Source: Cotesia glomerata (lineage: Eukaryota; Arthropoda; Insecta; Hymenoptera; Braconidae). Taken from it: 64,000 nt of DNA. Both the position numbers and the translations under genes were made by a program. Each line of letters starts with the position of its first letter. The stretch's first letter is position 1. Of this stretch, positions 1-12,148 are shown one piece after another. The stretch is taken from NCBI RefSeq assembly GCF_020080835.1, contig NC_058158.1, forward strand, positions 7,502,001 through 7,566,000. The letters run 5' to 3'. The notes beneath the pieces were generated by a model, which saw nothing but the letters and a program-made list of their open reading frames with translations, made no database searches and had not been told where the DNA came from.

Positions 1-600
1 TATTTCAATAGCCGTTGGAATATAAAGTTGCAGTGTCCGGATAGGACGGCATACCGGACTGTGGAAGGAAGAGAGAGTGAGAGCCAAAAATAATAATAAA
101 ATAAAGGACGATAAACGCACGTGGAATGACCAAGTGGAATTGTGCGGACTCGTGGCTAAACTGACTCGTAAGAGTGGAAGCCGCGGACGCGGAACAATGG
201 TAGCTCCCGCGGCGGAGGGTCAGCTTCAGCTTTGCCTTACTGGCGATATTGCATTGCTAGAAATATATATATGTGTAATGTAATGTAATGTGTATTATAG
301 TATATAGTATATGGATATAAAGAGAGTACCAGGCGTACGGCATGCCCGGACTTGAGAACTGCCGGCGACACAATGGGCACCAAGTTGGCGGTCTGACCTG
401 CGACCTCGCCGCAGCACCACCACGGCACATTCACATTTGTATGAGATGAGTATTCCTATCCACTTTGGTTCCATCCCGTTCAAGGAAGATCCGTTCGATT
501 GTGTGCTAATGTCTCGGTGGTTATAATGCTCGCTCCTGTGCCAAGCCGCCACCGATCTTCTCAGATACTTTACTTTTAACTTCGACTTAACTCATCCCCT
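1..600. other. No gene seen; mixed-composition DNA
   Basis: Moderately GC-rich stretch with small overlapping open frames on both strands (none above about 85 codons). None has recognisable motifs or a supported start. A few alternating TA and TGTAATG runs lie near 260-310. I see nothing that identifies a gene, promoter or repeat here. Confidence 0.5.
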
Positions 601-714
601 TTATCTTGCTCTGCATCCACATCAATACCACACCACATTGTGTTCAACTAGATCCTCTGGTTCAAAATTGAATATTGATTTTGGTGTTAAATCAAATAGG
701 AATGTTTGGTAGAA

Positions 715-1487
715 AATTTTTGGACTCAGTTTTTATGTGGAATTTTTGATAAAGAAAAGTATAAAAGTTGCGCCAATCATTAAAATTATATTAAAAATTT
801 ACAAGCTTTTCAATTTATGTTGTAAGTTTTAATTGATTTAAAACTCCAATCAGATTAATCACATTTTTCTATAAAATTTATTAGTTTTTAATTATTTACG
901 CACTGTGGTATTGTTTGAATGGTTTTCATTCAATAGTTTATATTATTAAAAATTACTATTTATTCAATTTTATTTTTTATTAAAATTTTATGTAATTTTA
1001 TTATTGACAGAAAAATTAATAATAATGTAATTAGATATCATAAAGTAATTATTACAATGAATATTAATAAAAAAAATCTCTTTTTAAAACAAAAGTAAAA
1101 AATTTTTGGACTCAGTTTTGATATGGAATTTTTGATAAAGAAGAGTATAAAAGTTGCGTTAATCACTAAAATTATTGAAAATTCTATTAAAAATTTACAA
1201 GCTTTTCAATTTACCTTGTAAGTTTTAATTCATTTAAAACTCCATCCAAGTCAATCACATTTTTTAAAAAATTTATTAGTTTTTAATTATTTACATGATG
1301 TGGTATTAAGTTTCAATATAGTTTATATTATTATAAATGACTATTTATTCAATTTTATTTTTTATTAAAATTTTATGTAATTTTATTATTAACAAAAAAA
1401 TTAATAACAATGTAATTAAATATCATAAAGTAATTATTACAGTTAATATTAATAAATAAAATCTTTTTTACAAAACAAAACTAAAAA
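715..1487. repeat. Tandem direct duplication, about 386 bp unit
   Basis: The sequence beginning AATTTTTGGACTCAGTTTT at 715 recurs at 1101, and the similarity runs through nearly the whole unit. Shared landmarks in the same order are GATAAAG, TATAAAAGTTGCG, TTTACAAGCTTTTCAATTTA, GTGGTATT and ATCATAAAGTAATTATTACA. The copies differ by scattered substitutions and small indels, so the duplication is not recent. A short inverted relic of the first motif (AGTCCAAAAATTATTT) lies near 1569-1584, so the pair could be part of a larger element whose other end I cannot define. It has no coding capacity. Confidence 0.85.
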
Positions 1488-1700
1488 AAAAATGAGTTTT
1501 TAAATTTTTGTCAAAAAGCCTTTGTCAAAAATTTCAATCCCAAATATTTTACACTAAACCAAAAAAAAGTCCAAAAATTATTTCCAGCTTAGTAATACAA
1601 AGCCTTACACAAAACGAAAACTAACTTTAAAATTTATTAGCCTTGTACTAAAATTATTAACTTTCGCTATCAGTTATTTCTGTAGCACTCGGTAGTGATT

Positions 1701-2265
1701 TTGGAAACAAGAGTAAGGTCAGTGTCTGCATAAAATTCGCATTGAGACAGTTGGATTGTTGGGGTTGTTGGCATCGCCAGTGTCAGCCGAGAACTGAAGT
1801 TCGTTGGCGTGTAGAAGTACGGTCTGGTATCTCCTCTCTTATTGTTCCTTGCATTATATTATACCTGAGGATGAAAGTCCTAGTCGCGAATAGAACCCGC
1901 AAGTTGTGAGTTCGGGTGCGAGCGAAGGCACGCTTACTCTGAAAACGGGCGCTTGCTATGCTGGCAACGCCAGCGCCCGGTCTACGTGCACAGCCTGGTG
2001 AGTCAGGACTCAAATTCAACTCAAACTCTGTGCTATACTATACTCCACTCTGGTTTCTGCATGCTATCCGACGCTTTCCCGAGTTGTCGCTCTCCCAGAC
2101 TCTACTATACGACTTCCCTCTGCTCCTCTATCCTAAAACTGGGACTACCGTCTACTGGGATGTCCGGATTGTGACCTTGACATTGCTAAAAAATAGGTTC
2201 ACCAGGTCACAACTGTTTCACAGTTCGCTTGCACTTTCTTTGGTCTCTTTTCGCTCTCTTAAAAA
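1701..2265. other. GC-richer stretch, no supported gene
   Basis: A plus-strand open frame of 128 codons starts at 1958, but it reads straight into the 3' tail of the neighbouring retrotransposon fragment. A second frame (1953-2174) is open over the same bases. There is no recognisable protein motif and no convincing splice structure, so I treat the frames as chance. Confidence 0.5.
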
Positions 2266-2269
2266 AGTA

Positions 2270-2300
2270 ATTTATTTATTTATTTATTTATTTATTTATT
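2270..2300. repeat. (TTTA)n simple repeat, LINE tail
   Basis: About eight TTTA/ATTT units, read as AAAT repeats on the minus strand. They sit immediately after the 3' end of the LINE fragment and are best explained as its reverse-transcribed tail rather than an independent microsatellite. Confidence 0.85.
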
Positions 2301-2552
2301 CAAACAAAGGCCCAACAGCAAATGCCATTGACAGGGCCACTTAGTACATTCATATTGGCAACAGATAAAATATAATCAACATAATTAACAAAAGTTTACT
2401 TAGGATGGTGCAATTGCTCTAAGCCATATAGTTACAAGAACATCCATACACGCAGCAATACTACAATATGATTACTAATTATAAATTACAAAATTAACAT
2501 AAATCACATAATTTATATAATGTACATAATGTCCGAGGTTTTATGTGTAATT

Positions 2553-3018
2553 TTAGTTTCTTAATGAGGTTAAAACAGATGCTAAATCATTGATAGACAG
2601 TGGTTGATTGAACCCTAATATATCACAAGCTCGTTCACTATTTTTTGTAATCAGGTTACATAGATGTGCTACTCTGTATAAAGGAGCGGCTTGTGTCAGT
2701 ACTGATTTGGCTACTGGTGTATATAATAGATCATTAACTCGTAAGTTACATGATGGCACCCTCCTCCAAATCCTCCTCTCAGTTACATGATGGCACCCTC
2801 CTCCAAATCCTCCTCTCCTCCAAAGTCAGCACACCAGCATCGTTACATAATTGCAAATAATCAGTACCCACCTCAGGGTATACTCCATTTTTCTTATAAG
2901 ATAGATACTTTAGGAATCTCCTCTGTATTTTCTCAATCTCAATCATATGATTTTTATAGATTGGGGACCATACAATAGATGCATATTCTAACTTTGGGCG
3001 TACAAGTGATGTATACAA
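2553..3018 (-). pseudogene. Reverse transcriptase C-terminus, frameshifted
   Basis: Two minus-strand frames (2779-3018 and 2553-2759) together form one reverse transcriptase tail of about 145 residues. They are separated by an exact 37 bp tandem duplication (2744-2780 and 2781-2817). Because 37 is not a multiple of three, the duplication shifts the frame. The residues CN end the first part and recur near the start of the second, as expected of a duplication. No catalytic YxDD box is present, since that part was lost in the 5' truncation. The fragment is a dead copy with no cellular role to infer. Confidence 0.8.
2744..2817. repeat. Exact 37 bp tandem duplication
   Basis: AGTTACATGATGGCACCCTC and the 17 bases that follow occur twice back to back with no difference. 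The duplication falls inside the LINE fragment and frameshifts it. Exact identity suggests it is younger than the element itself. Confidence 0.95.
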
Positions 3019-3060
3019 AATCTTAATAGTTTTAATATTCTTAAAGTTGTTCGTGGTTCT

Positions 3061-4122
3061 AATGACAAATTATTCATTGGAAAATTAATTTGTCAATTTT
3101 TTTATTAATATTCATATTGAAAAATTTTTTTTCTTTATTAACAATAATAATAATAAAGATAAGAATAAAAATAATTGAGCGAAGTACTGGATGAGACTTG
3201 AGTCGCAAGTTGTGAGACCAGTTTCATGACATTTTCCATTCCTCAGAACGCAATCTCGAAGTGGAAGAGACCATCAGAGATATCTCAAAGCAATGTCTCT
3301 CTCGGCATTATTATTTCGTTAGACTTGCGTACGGGTAATTGCGTCATAAATATAATATCGTAATGGCAATCGGCGGCGAGACGTCTCCCGGTGTTATGCC
3401 GGTCTTACGCCGCAAGCGGATCGCGTAGGCAGACAAGATCCTCGGCATTGAAAAAGTATTTTGAATAAAAAATAGAGGGAAAAATAAAGAAAAAAAAAAC
3501 TAAATAATAAATAAATGAATGAATGGAATAAAAATAAATGGAGAATAATGTCGTGGGTATCTGGATCCCGGGCGTAGAATGAAGAAGAGTGAGAGAGGAA
3601 ATGAGGAACACGATTCAGCGGGACGAAGCCAGTCCCGATTACTCCGCGTCGAAATAATTAAACTGAAATAAAAATCCAGGGGACGACTGGTCCTCGTCAA
3701 TCGTATATCCAACATCCAACGACACTGTGTAGTCTATAGTGTAGCAGTTCGTTCGTTCGTTCGTTCATTCGTTTGCTCGGTCATTCGTTTTCCTACCCTC
3801 GGCTGTCTGTTTTAAATTTATTCTCAGGTTTTTTTATTTTTTACAACTTCCACTAGTTGATTACCAACTCGATTAATTAATGTATCACACACCGCAGCAA
3901 CACAGTTTTATTGTCTATTTATTTACACGTCAGCGGAATCAAAATTTACAGTCATTTATTATTGGATTTATTATTATTTTTATGATCGAGCAATTATTCG
4001 GTAATAAATATTCAAATAACACTGATTAGTTGTCTGCGATAGCATCATATTTACTTAAAGTATTAAATATCAAATATTTAATACTTACAATCTTTAATCT
4101 GCATTTTGCATGGGAGAATAAA

Positions 4123-4123
<1 letters not shown>
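3061..4123. other. AT-rich DNA with GTTC-type microsatellite, no gene
   Basis: No gene recognised. A short imperfect (GTTC)n/(ATTC)n tract lies at about 3749-3785. Overlapping minus-strand frames near 3405-3715 are low-complexity phenylalanine/serine-rich readings of T-rich DNA and are not supported. Confidence 0.5.

Positions 4124-4189
<66 letters not shown>
4124..4189. repeat. (GT)33 microsatellite
   Basis: Uninterrupted GT dinucleotide run of about 66 bp. The frames open on both strands through it are all Cys-Val or His-Thr repeats and are artefacts. Confidence 0.97.
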
Positions 4190-4191
<2 letters not shown>

Positions 4192-6070
4192 GAAAATGCC
4201 TGTTTAATACGCATTCCGAAGCCCCAAGTATTCACGAGCTTCGAATCAGCTGACTAGTAAAACTGACCTAATTATTATGCATTTATTCGCGCGTATTCAA
4301 ATGCGGCAGGCCGCGCACGAGGCCGTTGTCTCGCTTACTTGTATACACCCTCCTACATATACTATTTCCACGTATAACCTACAGTAAGAGTTGTTTAGCG
4401 AACGTGTTAGACACATAAACAATACTCTGATACATTATCTAGATTTCAACTGAATATTTTATTCTCCAGAGCAAAGTAAGAGTTAAGTGCTGTTTTTGAA
4501 TTTATATTCTAAGTGTTAAATTGCTCGGTCATCAAATCTTATAAATTAATAAAAATAAATAATTAATTACCGCTTGGAGAATTCATTTTAGCGTTATAAA
4601 AATTTTAATGACACGCTATTAAATAAAAATATATATAAGTTGGTATCATTTATTTTTTTAAATAAATCTGTAATATATTTTAATCGACTATTTGCATAAA
4701 TTATTATGTATTAATATTTAAATTTAAATATATAAATAAATACATAGTTAACAAATTTATTATATTATACATGTGAATGAAAATTTTGTTGTTACCTCGT
4801 TATTGTGTAATAAAATAATAATCGAGTTAATTAAAGTAATGGATCCTGGTAATTTTTTGCAGTTATTTTTTATCCAACACGAATTAAATCAATTTGTTAA
4901 AGAGAATGTAAAAATTAAAATTAATGACATTGATAGCCGCGTTTTTTGCTCACGAGTCAGAGTTTTGCGTTACTTAGTATTTTTTATCGGGCGATGGGAG
5001 TACAAAATAAATGTATTTTTTATTTTCAAAATCATATGCAGTATTTATACGTCCTGTTATTTAATGTACAATGTGTTCACATGACACGGTTGGAATTTTT
5101 TAAACGATTTCTCGGTTTATGCTTGCGCTCCTGAGCCGCGCAGCTAATTGGATGTTCGATAAAATTGCGCGTTCGATTACGGAATAGTTACGACGACGTT
5201 GACATGGAATCCGGGTTCTCGTCGCGTCTCAAGAGATTTCAGTTCACCGCTCATGCTGGTTCTGCTGCTGAATCCGCTTATTTTAAACGCTATTTCTTAT
5301 TCTTTTTATCCATTCGCGCTGCGTGTGTCAGATCCTTCGCCGATAAAAATACATTAGATATTCAAGGACATCTCAGACGCGATCGTCGTCAAGATGAAAA
5401 AAACTTTAACGCACATACACTTTTTTATTTCAGCTTTACTTTACTTTACTTTATTTTATCTATATGTATCGCTGTATCGCTGCATGCACATATATTTATG
5501 TATACTACTTTCCGCTCTAACTGATATTTATTTTCTTAACTTGTTTGTACTCAGTACTCACCAATAACAAAAATTTATCTAATCTTTGCTTTTAAATTCA
5601 CCCATTATTTTTCTTACCGAAAAATAATTCCTAAAAAATATTAAAAATAGATAAGTATTGGTCTATTTTTTTTCTTTAAGTGATAAAACCATATTTTTAT
5701 TAATTTTTCCTAATATCTCCAATAACATTTCTTATTTAAATTATTTAAAATCTAAAATTTGACCAAATATTGGTTCATAAATTTTTAAGACATTTAAATT
5801 TAAAATTGTAATAAAATTAAATTTAAAATTAAATTCTGCAAAGTACCTGTCAAATGTGTATCTATATAATATATTAAAGAATCGAAATTAAATATTTAAT
5901 TTGACATATTGGAAAAAATAAGTAAAAATATACCTAGCCCCTTAACACAAAGAACGAAGGTTGAAAACGTCTAGCACAGTAGCCAGCGAGAATAAAGAGA
6001 AATAAATGCACAGACAAAAACCTAAAAAACAAGATAAAGAAAAAGAAGGAGTTAAGGGTGGCAATTGTAG
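4190..6070. other. AT-rich DNA, no supported gene
   Basis: Strongly AT-rich except for 5090-5420, which is somewhat richer in GC. A 119-codon plus frame (5165-5524) begins with arginine/serine-rich residues and then runs into a phenylalanine-rich, membrane-like tail read from T-rich DNA. I find no motif, no splice context and no reason to call it a gene. Confidence 0.5.
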
Positions 6071-6720
6071 AATATATATAGCAGCACAGAGAGTACAGAG
6101 TACAGTTGAGCATAGTGTATAGAGACAAGGGAGAACAAAATACCTAGATCGTGTCCCGCGTGGTGTAAGCGTCGGTACGCCTGTCTGTCGTTCGGTCGAT
6201 GGTTTGGTTTCGTCCGTACTGTAGTTACGGGTATGTTCGGTATAGTATAAATACATATATATATATATATAATATGGCGCGGTGTAGGTGTGTATCGGTA
6301 GACATGCAGGCATACAACGGGGCCACACTGCGAATGCCGTGAAAGAGAGAGCGAGAGGGGTGACGACAGAAGAGGAGGGTTGTTGGGAGGGCGTCTCGAC
6401 GCCATGCTGATTTGCATGCGCCGCCATGACGGCCACCACTACGGCTGCTCTGCTCGGGGGTTGCTTTCGAGTCGGAGGTTCGTAGTACAGAGTAGAGAGT
6501 GTAGAGTGCGGAGAAGAGGGTGTTTCATCGATCGCTGGGCGCCCTCCCCCCGCGAGAGTCTGCCGAGGTCTCTCTCTTTCTCTCTAACCCTCGCGGAACC
6601 CACGGCTGTGCTTCTGCTCCGCTTCAACCTACACTCTGCCGTCGACTCGTTTCACCCATAACCATATATCTCTTACATCACCCTGTTGATGAAAGTGATT
6701 CGGCGATCATTAAAGTTTAA
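6071..6720. other. GC-richer island with GA/CT tracts and an octamer
   Basis: The contrast with flanking AT-rich DNA is sharp. It holds GAGAG/CTCTC tracts, a perfect POU-type octamer ATTTGCAT at 6410-6417 and CCGCCATGACGGCC just after it. The longest open frame of the window (5942-6439, minus, 165 codons) overlaps it. A second minus frame is open over the same bases and its C-terminal half is low-complexity hydrophobic, so I do not call it a gene. A regulatory element or untranslated exon is possible but unproven. Confidence 0.35.
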
Positions 6721-9700
6721 ACTTATCGATTTTTTTCTCAGCCTCCTCTTTGTAAAGTAACACACACGAGAATTGGTTTTTGGGGGTGAAAAGAAAGAGG
6801 AGAAAAAAGTTTACCCAAACGATGATAACCATCGGTAGTTTTTTTTGTTTGTTTGTTGGGTTCTTTTGCTGCCGGTGAGCTCGTTTGCAGACGCCTTTAA
6901 AATTGCTTTAAGACTCTACTCGGTATGGTATGGTTTCTCGTTTTCCTTCTTTACGACGTAAATGCGCGTCCCTTAACACCATTTGCCGAGTACGTAAGTC
7001 TCACTTAATGTCCCTCGGACCGGCGAGAAACTGTGGACAAGTGTGCATACTCGTGTGTATACTATGCGTGTGAGTATGGATTCCCGTGCATTTAAAGTAA
7101 CGACATGGTTGTTCGAAAGGTAAAACGAGCGTGTGCCGAGTGTGCTAATTTGAATGCACGCCCGCCAGCATCCAGACATTCACTCGATTATTTGGATTCA
7201 TTGATGAACGATACACGTAATTTTTTTCACAGCTATACAATACAGTACTTTAAATACATTACTATTTTTCTTTCTAGTTTTTTTTTTCCAGTAAAAATTT
7301 TTTGTGTAAAAATATTTTGATTGAAAAAAAAAAAAAAAAAAAAAAAATGTTGACGTAGCTGAGATTTTCATAGAGCTTAAAACCATGAAATATGTTTGAT
7401 TTTTTCCGAGTAAACTCAAAATTATAAAGTAAAAAGGGGCTAATACACATAATGTACATTTATTTATGCACGGTCTTTATACCGGGAAAGGAGTAAAGGG
7501 TGGATCAGGGGAGGAAGAGAATGAGGATAAAGAGGGAGAGTGAAACTCCTGAAGCTCTGTTTGTTTTCGTTGGACCACATAGCGTGATACGTTTGCGTAA
7601 TGCGGTACATCCGCCGGTTTTCCAGGGCCGGGTGTGGCGTTGGCGGAATCTGCGAGGCGGTAACTCATCCTCGCCCGAGCGTACTCGGATACCAAGCTTC
7701 GCTCTCCATTTTCATTCGCAGCTTCTTTCACCCACCCTACCGCCCCCTGGTTTTGTTCCATCTCCGTTTATTCGCCGTCCACAAACCCCCGGACAAAAAA
7801 AAATTTATATATACATATAATAATAAAATAACCACCAAAAAACGGAATAATAAAAAACAAAATAAAAATTCCACGTTCCAACTGTCCACCATACTCACCA
7901 TTTTTCCACGCTATCTTGATAAATCTCAGCTCGAGATTTTTTTTTAAATTGTCCCCAAATAAACTACTCCCTTTTTTTTCATTTCTTTTATTTATTTTTT
8001 TTACAAAAATTAATATTAAAACAATTTGTTCAGAGGCAAAAAATCCAATTTTTTCTCGAGGATTTTTTACTCCAGCTTACAATTAGGCTACGAAAGGTTA
8101 AGTCTGAATCAGACTCAGACAAAGCGAGCTAGAATAAAAAAAAGACAAGAGTAATAGTCGAGTAAAGAAGAGACAAAATTGCTGACTGGAGTACATAGTA
8201 CATAGTAGTAAATAACTGAACCCGGGTTTTTGTACGAGTAATAATGTAATTGAAGGTTAGGCCTCGCCCAATCATCCAGTCCATAATGTCCCTAGTTTCA
8301 CAACTGTGGCTCATCTTTCTCTTTTGCCCTTATGCGATCAGTCAGTACCTCACACTCTAAACCAATCCAGTGAGAGCGAGAGTATAAGCGGCCAATAGCA
8401 AATTGCACACCAAATACACGCACTTCCGGTTTTTCAGGCTACTGAACACAGCAATGGCACCATCGATCGCTGCAAAATACAATCTATCGTAATAACACCA
8501 GAGCAAGTTGAGTTTACATCAACTATTACTATTACCCGATCTACAAAGTAAAAGCTTCTCTGCATCAGCATGTACAATCACGCGATATTGAGTCACGGTA
8601 ACCATCATCTTTGTACTTGTCTTCTTCATTTCCGCTGGTCTCTATTTTTATCTCTATCCTATCTTATTGGTGTTGGTTTTCGCGGTAGGTCACATCGAAA
8701 TTTAAGCTCAAAAGGTCGTCATCGGTGGATATATCTGAAAAATCCTTTGAGCACTCGTAAAAGTACATTACTTTGGAGTAGTATGGTGCTAAAATAAAAC
8801 GAGTTGTCGATCGAGGAAAACGAGAAAAACGGAAGTGATGGAAATTGAACTTATACCACTGCAGAAGTAGGAGCAGCAACAACAACTTATACTATGACTA
8901 TGACTTTGCTATCTGAGGTATGATCTTGATAGGCGAATAGAAATAGGGTAAAAGAGTTTGGTGTACCGTGAGTTTACCTCGGTGTCGATTTCCTCAGCAC
9001 CCAGAGAAATAGACGAACGGGTAAAATAAGAAGGAGATGCATCACGACGAGTATAGGAATAAGAATAAGAAAAAAAGGGAGTATATGTAGTATAGAGAGT
9101 ATAAAGAAATGGTTTGGAGGAAAAAGAGGAAAGGACGAAAATGAGAGTAAGCTGGATACACAAGTTGTAAGGCAGTTGGTTGTGTGTTTAGTTGTGTGAC
9201 GTGGTACTGAGAAGAGAGTAGTACTACGGACCGTAGTCGTCGGATAGCTTGGACCCCTTGGATGGCTGCTGCCTCATGAAAGATGCATAAGACGACTCAC
9301 CGGGGGCGCGATAAAGAGTCGACAACAGACAGACCTACAGTCACCCCTGCACCCCCGTTATACCCAGTGCAATACACCGACGACGTAGTTTCTGTACCAC
9401 TATACCAGGCTATATCTCAACCCCGCCATACATCGATACTCTTGCTATATATATGTCTGTGCAATATATTTATATAGAATATAGGATATATAGGTCTCTG
9501 CTTGGTACAGTTGGATGGCTGTCGTCACCACCTACCGCAGGGGGTGGTTCTACTATCAATTAATTATAATCTAGATTGATGGATCCGACTCAACGCATAT
9601 CGGAGATTAGTCTCGGTTCTATTGTCACTTTTACTAACATTCTCGTATGTATATTTGTCATTTTGTAATCTGTAAGCCAATTTGTTTAGCAGCTAAACGA

Positions 9701-9978
9701 TTTGTGAGCTTTTTTTAGTTAGACGTTCTATGCTTGACGGATTGTTCGATGTATTAATGTTTTGAAAAAATTAAGTTTGTGTTTATACAGAAAGAAAAAG
9801 ATATTCCGTTGGATTGAGAAAAATATTTTTGCTTACACAACAAATCTTACGGTCTGATCAGGGTTCGAGCCTGGTCTTGGGCATGGATTCTATTATTTTT
9901 AATTTGTAAAAAAATTAAAATTTAATCCTTTACATTTAAATTAAAATTTTTAATACTATTAATTTAAAAAAAAAAAAA
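6721..9978. other. Mixed AT-rich DNA with small GC-richer islands, no gene
   Basis: Contains a 24 bp A run (7324-7347), a GC-richer patch at about 7480-7790 and another at 9230-9550. Open frames here are 60-115 codons, overlap on opposite strands and show no motifs. A degenerate B-box-like string (GGTTCGAGCC, near 9852-9861) could be the relic of a tRNA-derived SINE just upstream of the repeat at 9979, but no A box can be placed. Confidence 0.4.
7324..7347. repeat. Poly(A) run, 24 bp
   Basis: Uninterrupted A homopolymer. No recognisable retroelement body lies upstream on the plus strand, so I do not interpret it as an insertion tail. Confidence 0.9.
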
Positions 9979-10433
9979 CTAGCTGTTACTCGCCCGCTCC
10001 GCTGGGCGCTTTATACAATTGCATTTTTAGATCTAGACTTGAAATTTAATTAGAGTATTGTTTTGACTTGCACAGATTCCAAATTCTATCGAATTGGCAT
10101 GCATCTTTTATCCATGTAATTATTCTAGCTAATATTCATTGTAATTTTCAATGTGCAATCATTATAACATTCCTGTGTCTTTCTTACAAAAATTAATAAT
10201 AATTTATATAATAATATAATAATAATAATTAAGAATAAATTTAGTTACAATAAAAATTCATTATTTCTAAGTCAAAAAAATATAGCTTCCGGATAAGTAA
10301 TCACCAACATATCATATACTAAAACCTTCTCCGAAACACGCTACATCTTATGGTATAAGTATTATTCCGATCGGTTCAGTAGTTTTCGCAGTATAACCGG
10401 ACAAAAAAACCGGCTCTCCATTTATTAGTGTAA
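9979..10433. mobile_element. Uninterrupted copy of the CTAGCTRTTACTCG repeat
   Basis: About 455 bp starting CTAGCTGTTACTCGCCCGCT and ending in CGGCTCTCCATTTATTAGTG. A second copy starts at 45102 and ends near 49064, where it is split by a large insertion. Landmarks shared by both copies are TCCGCTGGGCGCTTTATA, GCATTTTTAGATCTA, AAAACCTTCTCCGAAACACG and GATCGGTTCAGTAGTTTTCG. The copy at 45102 keeps roughly 115 bp missing here. There is no clear TIR and no coding capacity. The ATTAGTGTA/ATTAGTATAGAT end recalls nonautonomous retroelement tails, but the class is an inference. Its main value is as the empty site for the 3.39 kb insertion. Confidence 0.85.
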
Positions 10434-11770
10434 ATTTCTTGACATAAGAAAAGGAACTGTTTTTAATCCAAAAACAAAATATTTTTGATTTAAATGAACC
10501 TTTTTTTCTATTTACAACTGTTTATTAAAGATAGAATTTAGTTGATTGTTAAATCGAGCGGGATTTCAGATCACCGTTAAAGTTTTGCGTCATTTATGTC
10601 GGTAGATCGGTATATTGTCTGAATAGTCTTGTCTACGACGGTCTGCGTAACGTTGCGTTAGCAGGGTCTCTGGGCTAATGGCATGCAAGCAGTGAGAGCG
10701 GCTCCCGTACTGCCGGTCGATAAGGATTAGCATTTTTATGGGTCTATCTTGCGCTTATGTGCCACGGATAAAAGCTACGTGCCACATTGTTTTCTTCAAA
10801 CTTTGTTATAAATTGGAAACATTTTATAAATTAATTCATTGATAAAAATTATTTGTTTGTTTTCTTTTTCCTCCAAGTAAATAAATTAATAAATAATATT
10901 TGGAGTTATTCATGAAGGACAGAGTAGAGGAATAATATTGAGTTAAGCTTAAGATTCGAGAGTTTTTGCCATCCAGAATGTTGTCATAACCAGAAGTCAG
11001 TGGTTATGTTCCATGTGAGCGATAAGAGGGCGGCCTGAGACCCTTGGACTTGATCTCCATCGCCGGTGAATATTTATCTCCATCTTTGTCTCTGCTCAGC
11101 TTAGCTCAATCTCTGTACAGTTCGTGTGGTATGTATGTATATATTCGGAGGATGTAGATGTAGACGATATTCAGAGTACAGTCTGTCCGGCCATTTTGGG
11201 CTTGCCCGACAGATGAGAAGATCCAATATCTCCCGAGGAATATTATGCCGCGACGGTGAACGCAGCAGCCATCTTGTGCTTGACAGATTGTTTCGCGAGG
11301 AGCGAGAGGGAGCCAGAGAGAGTGAGACCGAGGAAAGATGAGTCGGGTGATCTGGCAGTTGACAGCAACGAGGAACCAAGGCAAGAACAAAGACAGGAGA
11401 GACTCTGATCGTGATCGCCCAGAGAGGAAGAACGGGATAGAAGAAATTGGAAAAAAATGACCGATAAATCGATAGGGGAGTCGCGGACATGACTCGTAGT
11501 GAATGTTCAGCAAGAAAAATGTTGCCATCCACAATCGGGTTTTTTGTCAGTATAAATCAATTATCCAGCTAATTGGGCAGGTAGAGAAGAAATTATTATC
11601 GTGGTTGGATGTCAATTCTCAGTGAAAACAAACGTCAATATAATTTTAATTTTTTTTTTTTGCTCGAAATTTAGACTATAGTTTATGAGTTTTACAAACA
11701 AACTAATTACCCTATGACTTTAATTTTATTTTAAAGTGATTTGAGTTTCCGATCAAAAATACTAAAAAAA
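10434..11770. other. No gene; GC-richer islands
   Basis: Two GC-richer patches (about 10550-10790 and 11000-11540) stand in AT-rich DNA. The second has two minus-strand frames of about 143 codons open over the same bases (11101-11534), which is a composition effect. No motif was recognised in either. Confidence 0.45.
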
Positions 11771-11796
11771 AAAATACTTTTTCTCACCTCCGGGTG

Positions 11797-12001
11797 GAAA
11801 GCGTCAACTTTCGTCCCGCTGCACTAAACGAAAATACCGCTTTCCGCCTCCGTCGAGGAGAAAAATAGTATACACACCACGGGAAGTAAATATGATAGCC
11901 TCAGATCACATGTTTGTTGACCTCGGCTTCGCCTCGGACAACAATTACATGTGATCTGAGACATTTCTTATTTTACTGCCCTAGATGTGTAATATACTAT
12001 T
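11797..12001. mobile_element. Palindromic element with AAATAGTATA ends
   Basis: The core (11863-12001) is an imperfect inverted repeat. AAATAGTATACACACC at the left mirrors GTGTAATATACTATT at the right, and CTCAGATCACATGT pairs with ACATGTGATCTGAG. The centre contains CCTCGGCTTCGCCTCGG. A second small hairpin (GGAAAGCG near 11796, CGCTTTCC at 11839-11846) lies just upstream. The element at 28697-28832 has the same ends and a related GC-rich centre, so this is a family. It is noncoding and probably a nonautonomous DNA element; the superfamily is unknown. Confidence 0.75.
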
Positions 12002-12148
12002 ATGAAGAATTTTTTTTTAAAAGATAATTGTTGAGACTTAAAATTTTTCTCTTTAATTTAAATCAAGCTATTTGTTTGTTTATCAATAAATAAAACAATT
12101 AAGTCAAAAAACCATTATATTAATGAAATTATAAATTTTAATAATCTA

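Larger units (their letters stand above)
2266..3055 (-). mobile_element. 5'-truncated non-LTR retrotransposon (LINE) 3' fragment
   Basis: On the minus strand this reads as the end of a LINE. The reverse transcriptase C-terminal part is followed by about 250 bp of 3' untranslated sequence and a simple A-rich tail of AAAT-type units (2270-2300 on the plus strand). The translated part has the typical post-palm 'SLVRPKLEYASIVWSP' block followed by 'IQRRFLKYL', a hallmark of Jockey/CR1-like reverse transcriptases. The upstream codons NFKNIKTIKILYTS also fit. Similarity fades near 3055, consistent with 5' truncation during target-primed integration. The exact clade (Jockey, CR1 or relative) cannot be settled by eye. 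Confidence 0.85.

Noticed and set aside
1958..2344. 128-codon plus frame
   Set aside because: It ends by reading through the AAAT-type tail and 3' untranslated part of a LINE on the opposite strand, and another plus frame covers the same region.
4030..4257. Cys-Val repeat frame and its His-Thr shadow
   Set aside because: Translation of a (GT)n microsatellite on the two strands.
5942..6439. Longest open frame in the window (165 codons, minus strand)
   Set aside because: A second minus frame is open over the same bases, the C-terminal part is low-complexity hydrophobic sequence read through a TA tract, and no domain or splice context is visible.
9840..9890. tRNA-derived SINE head
   Set aside because: Only a B-box-like GGTTCGAGCC is visible. 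No A box at the right distance and no second copy.
11101..11534. Two minus-strand frames of about 143 codons
   Set aside because: Both are open over the same DNA in different frames, a sign of composition rather than coding, and neither has a motif.
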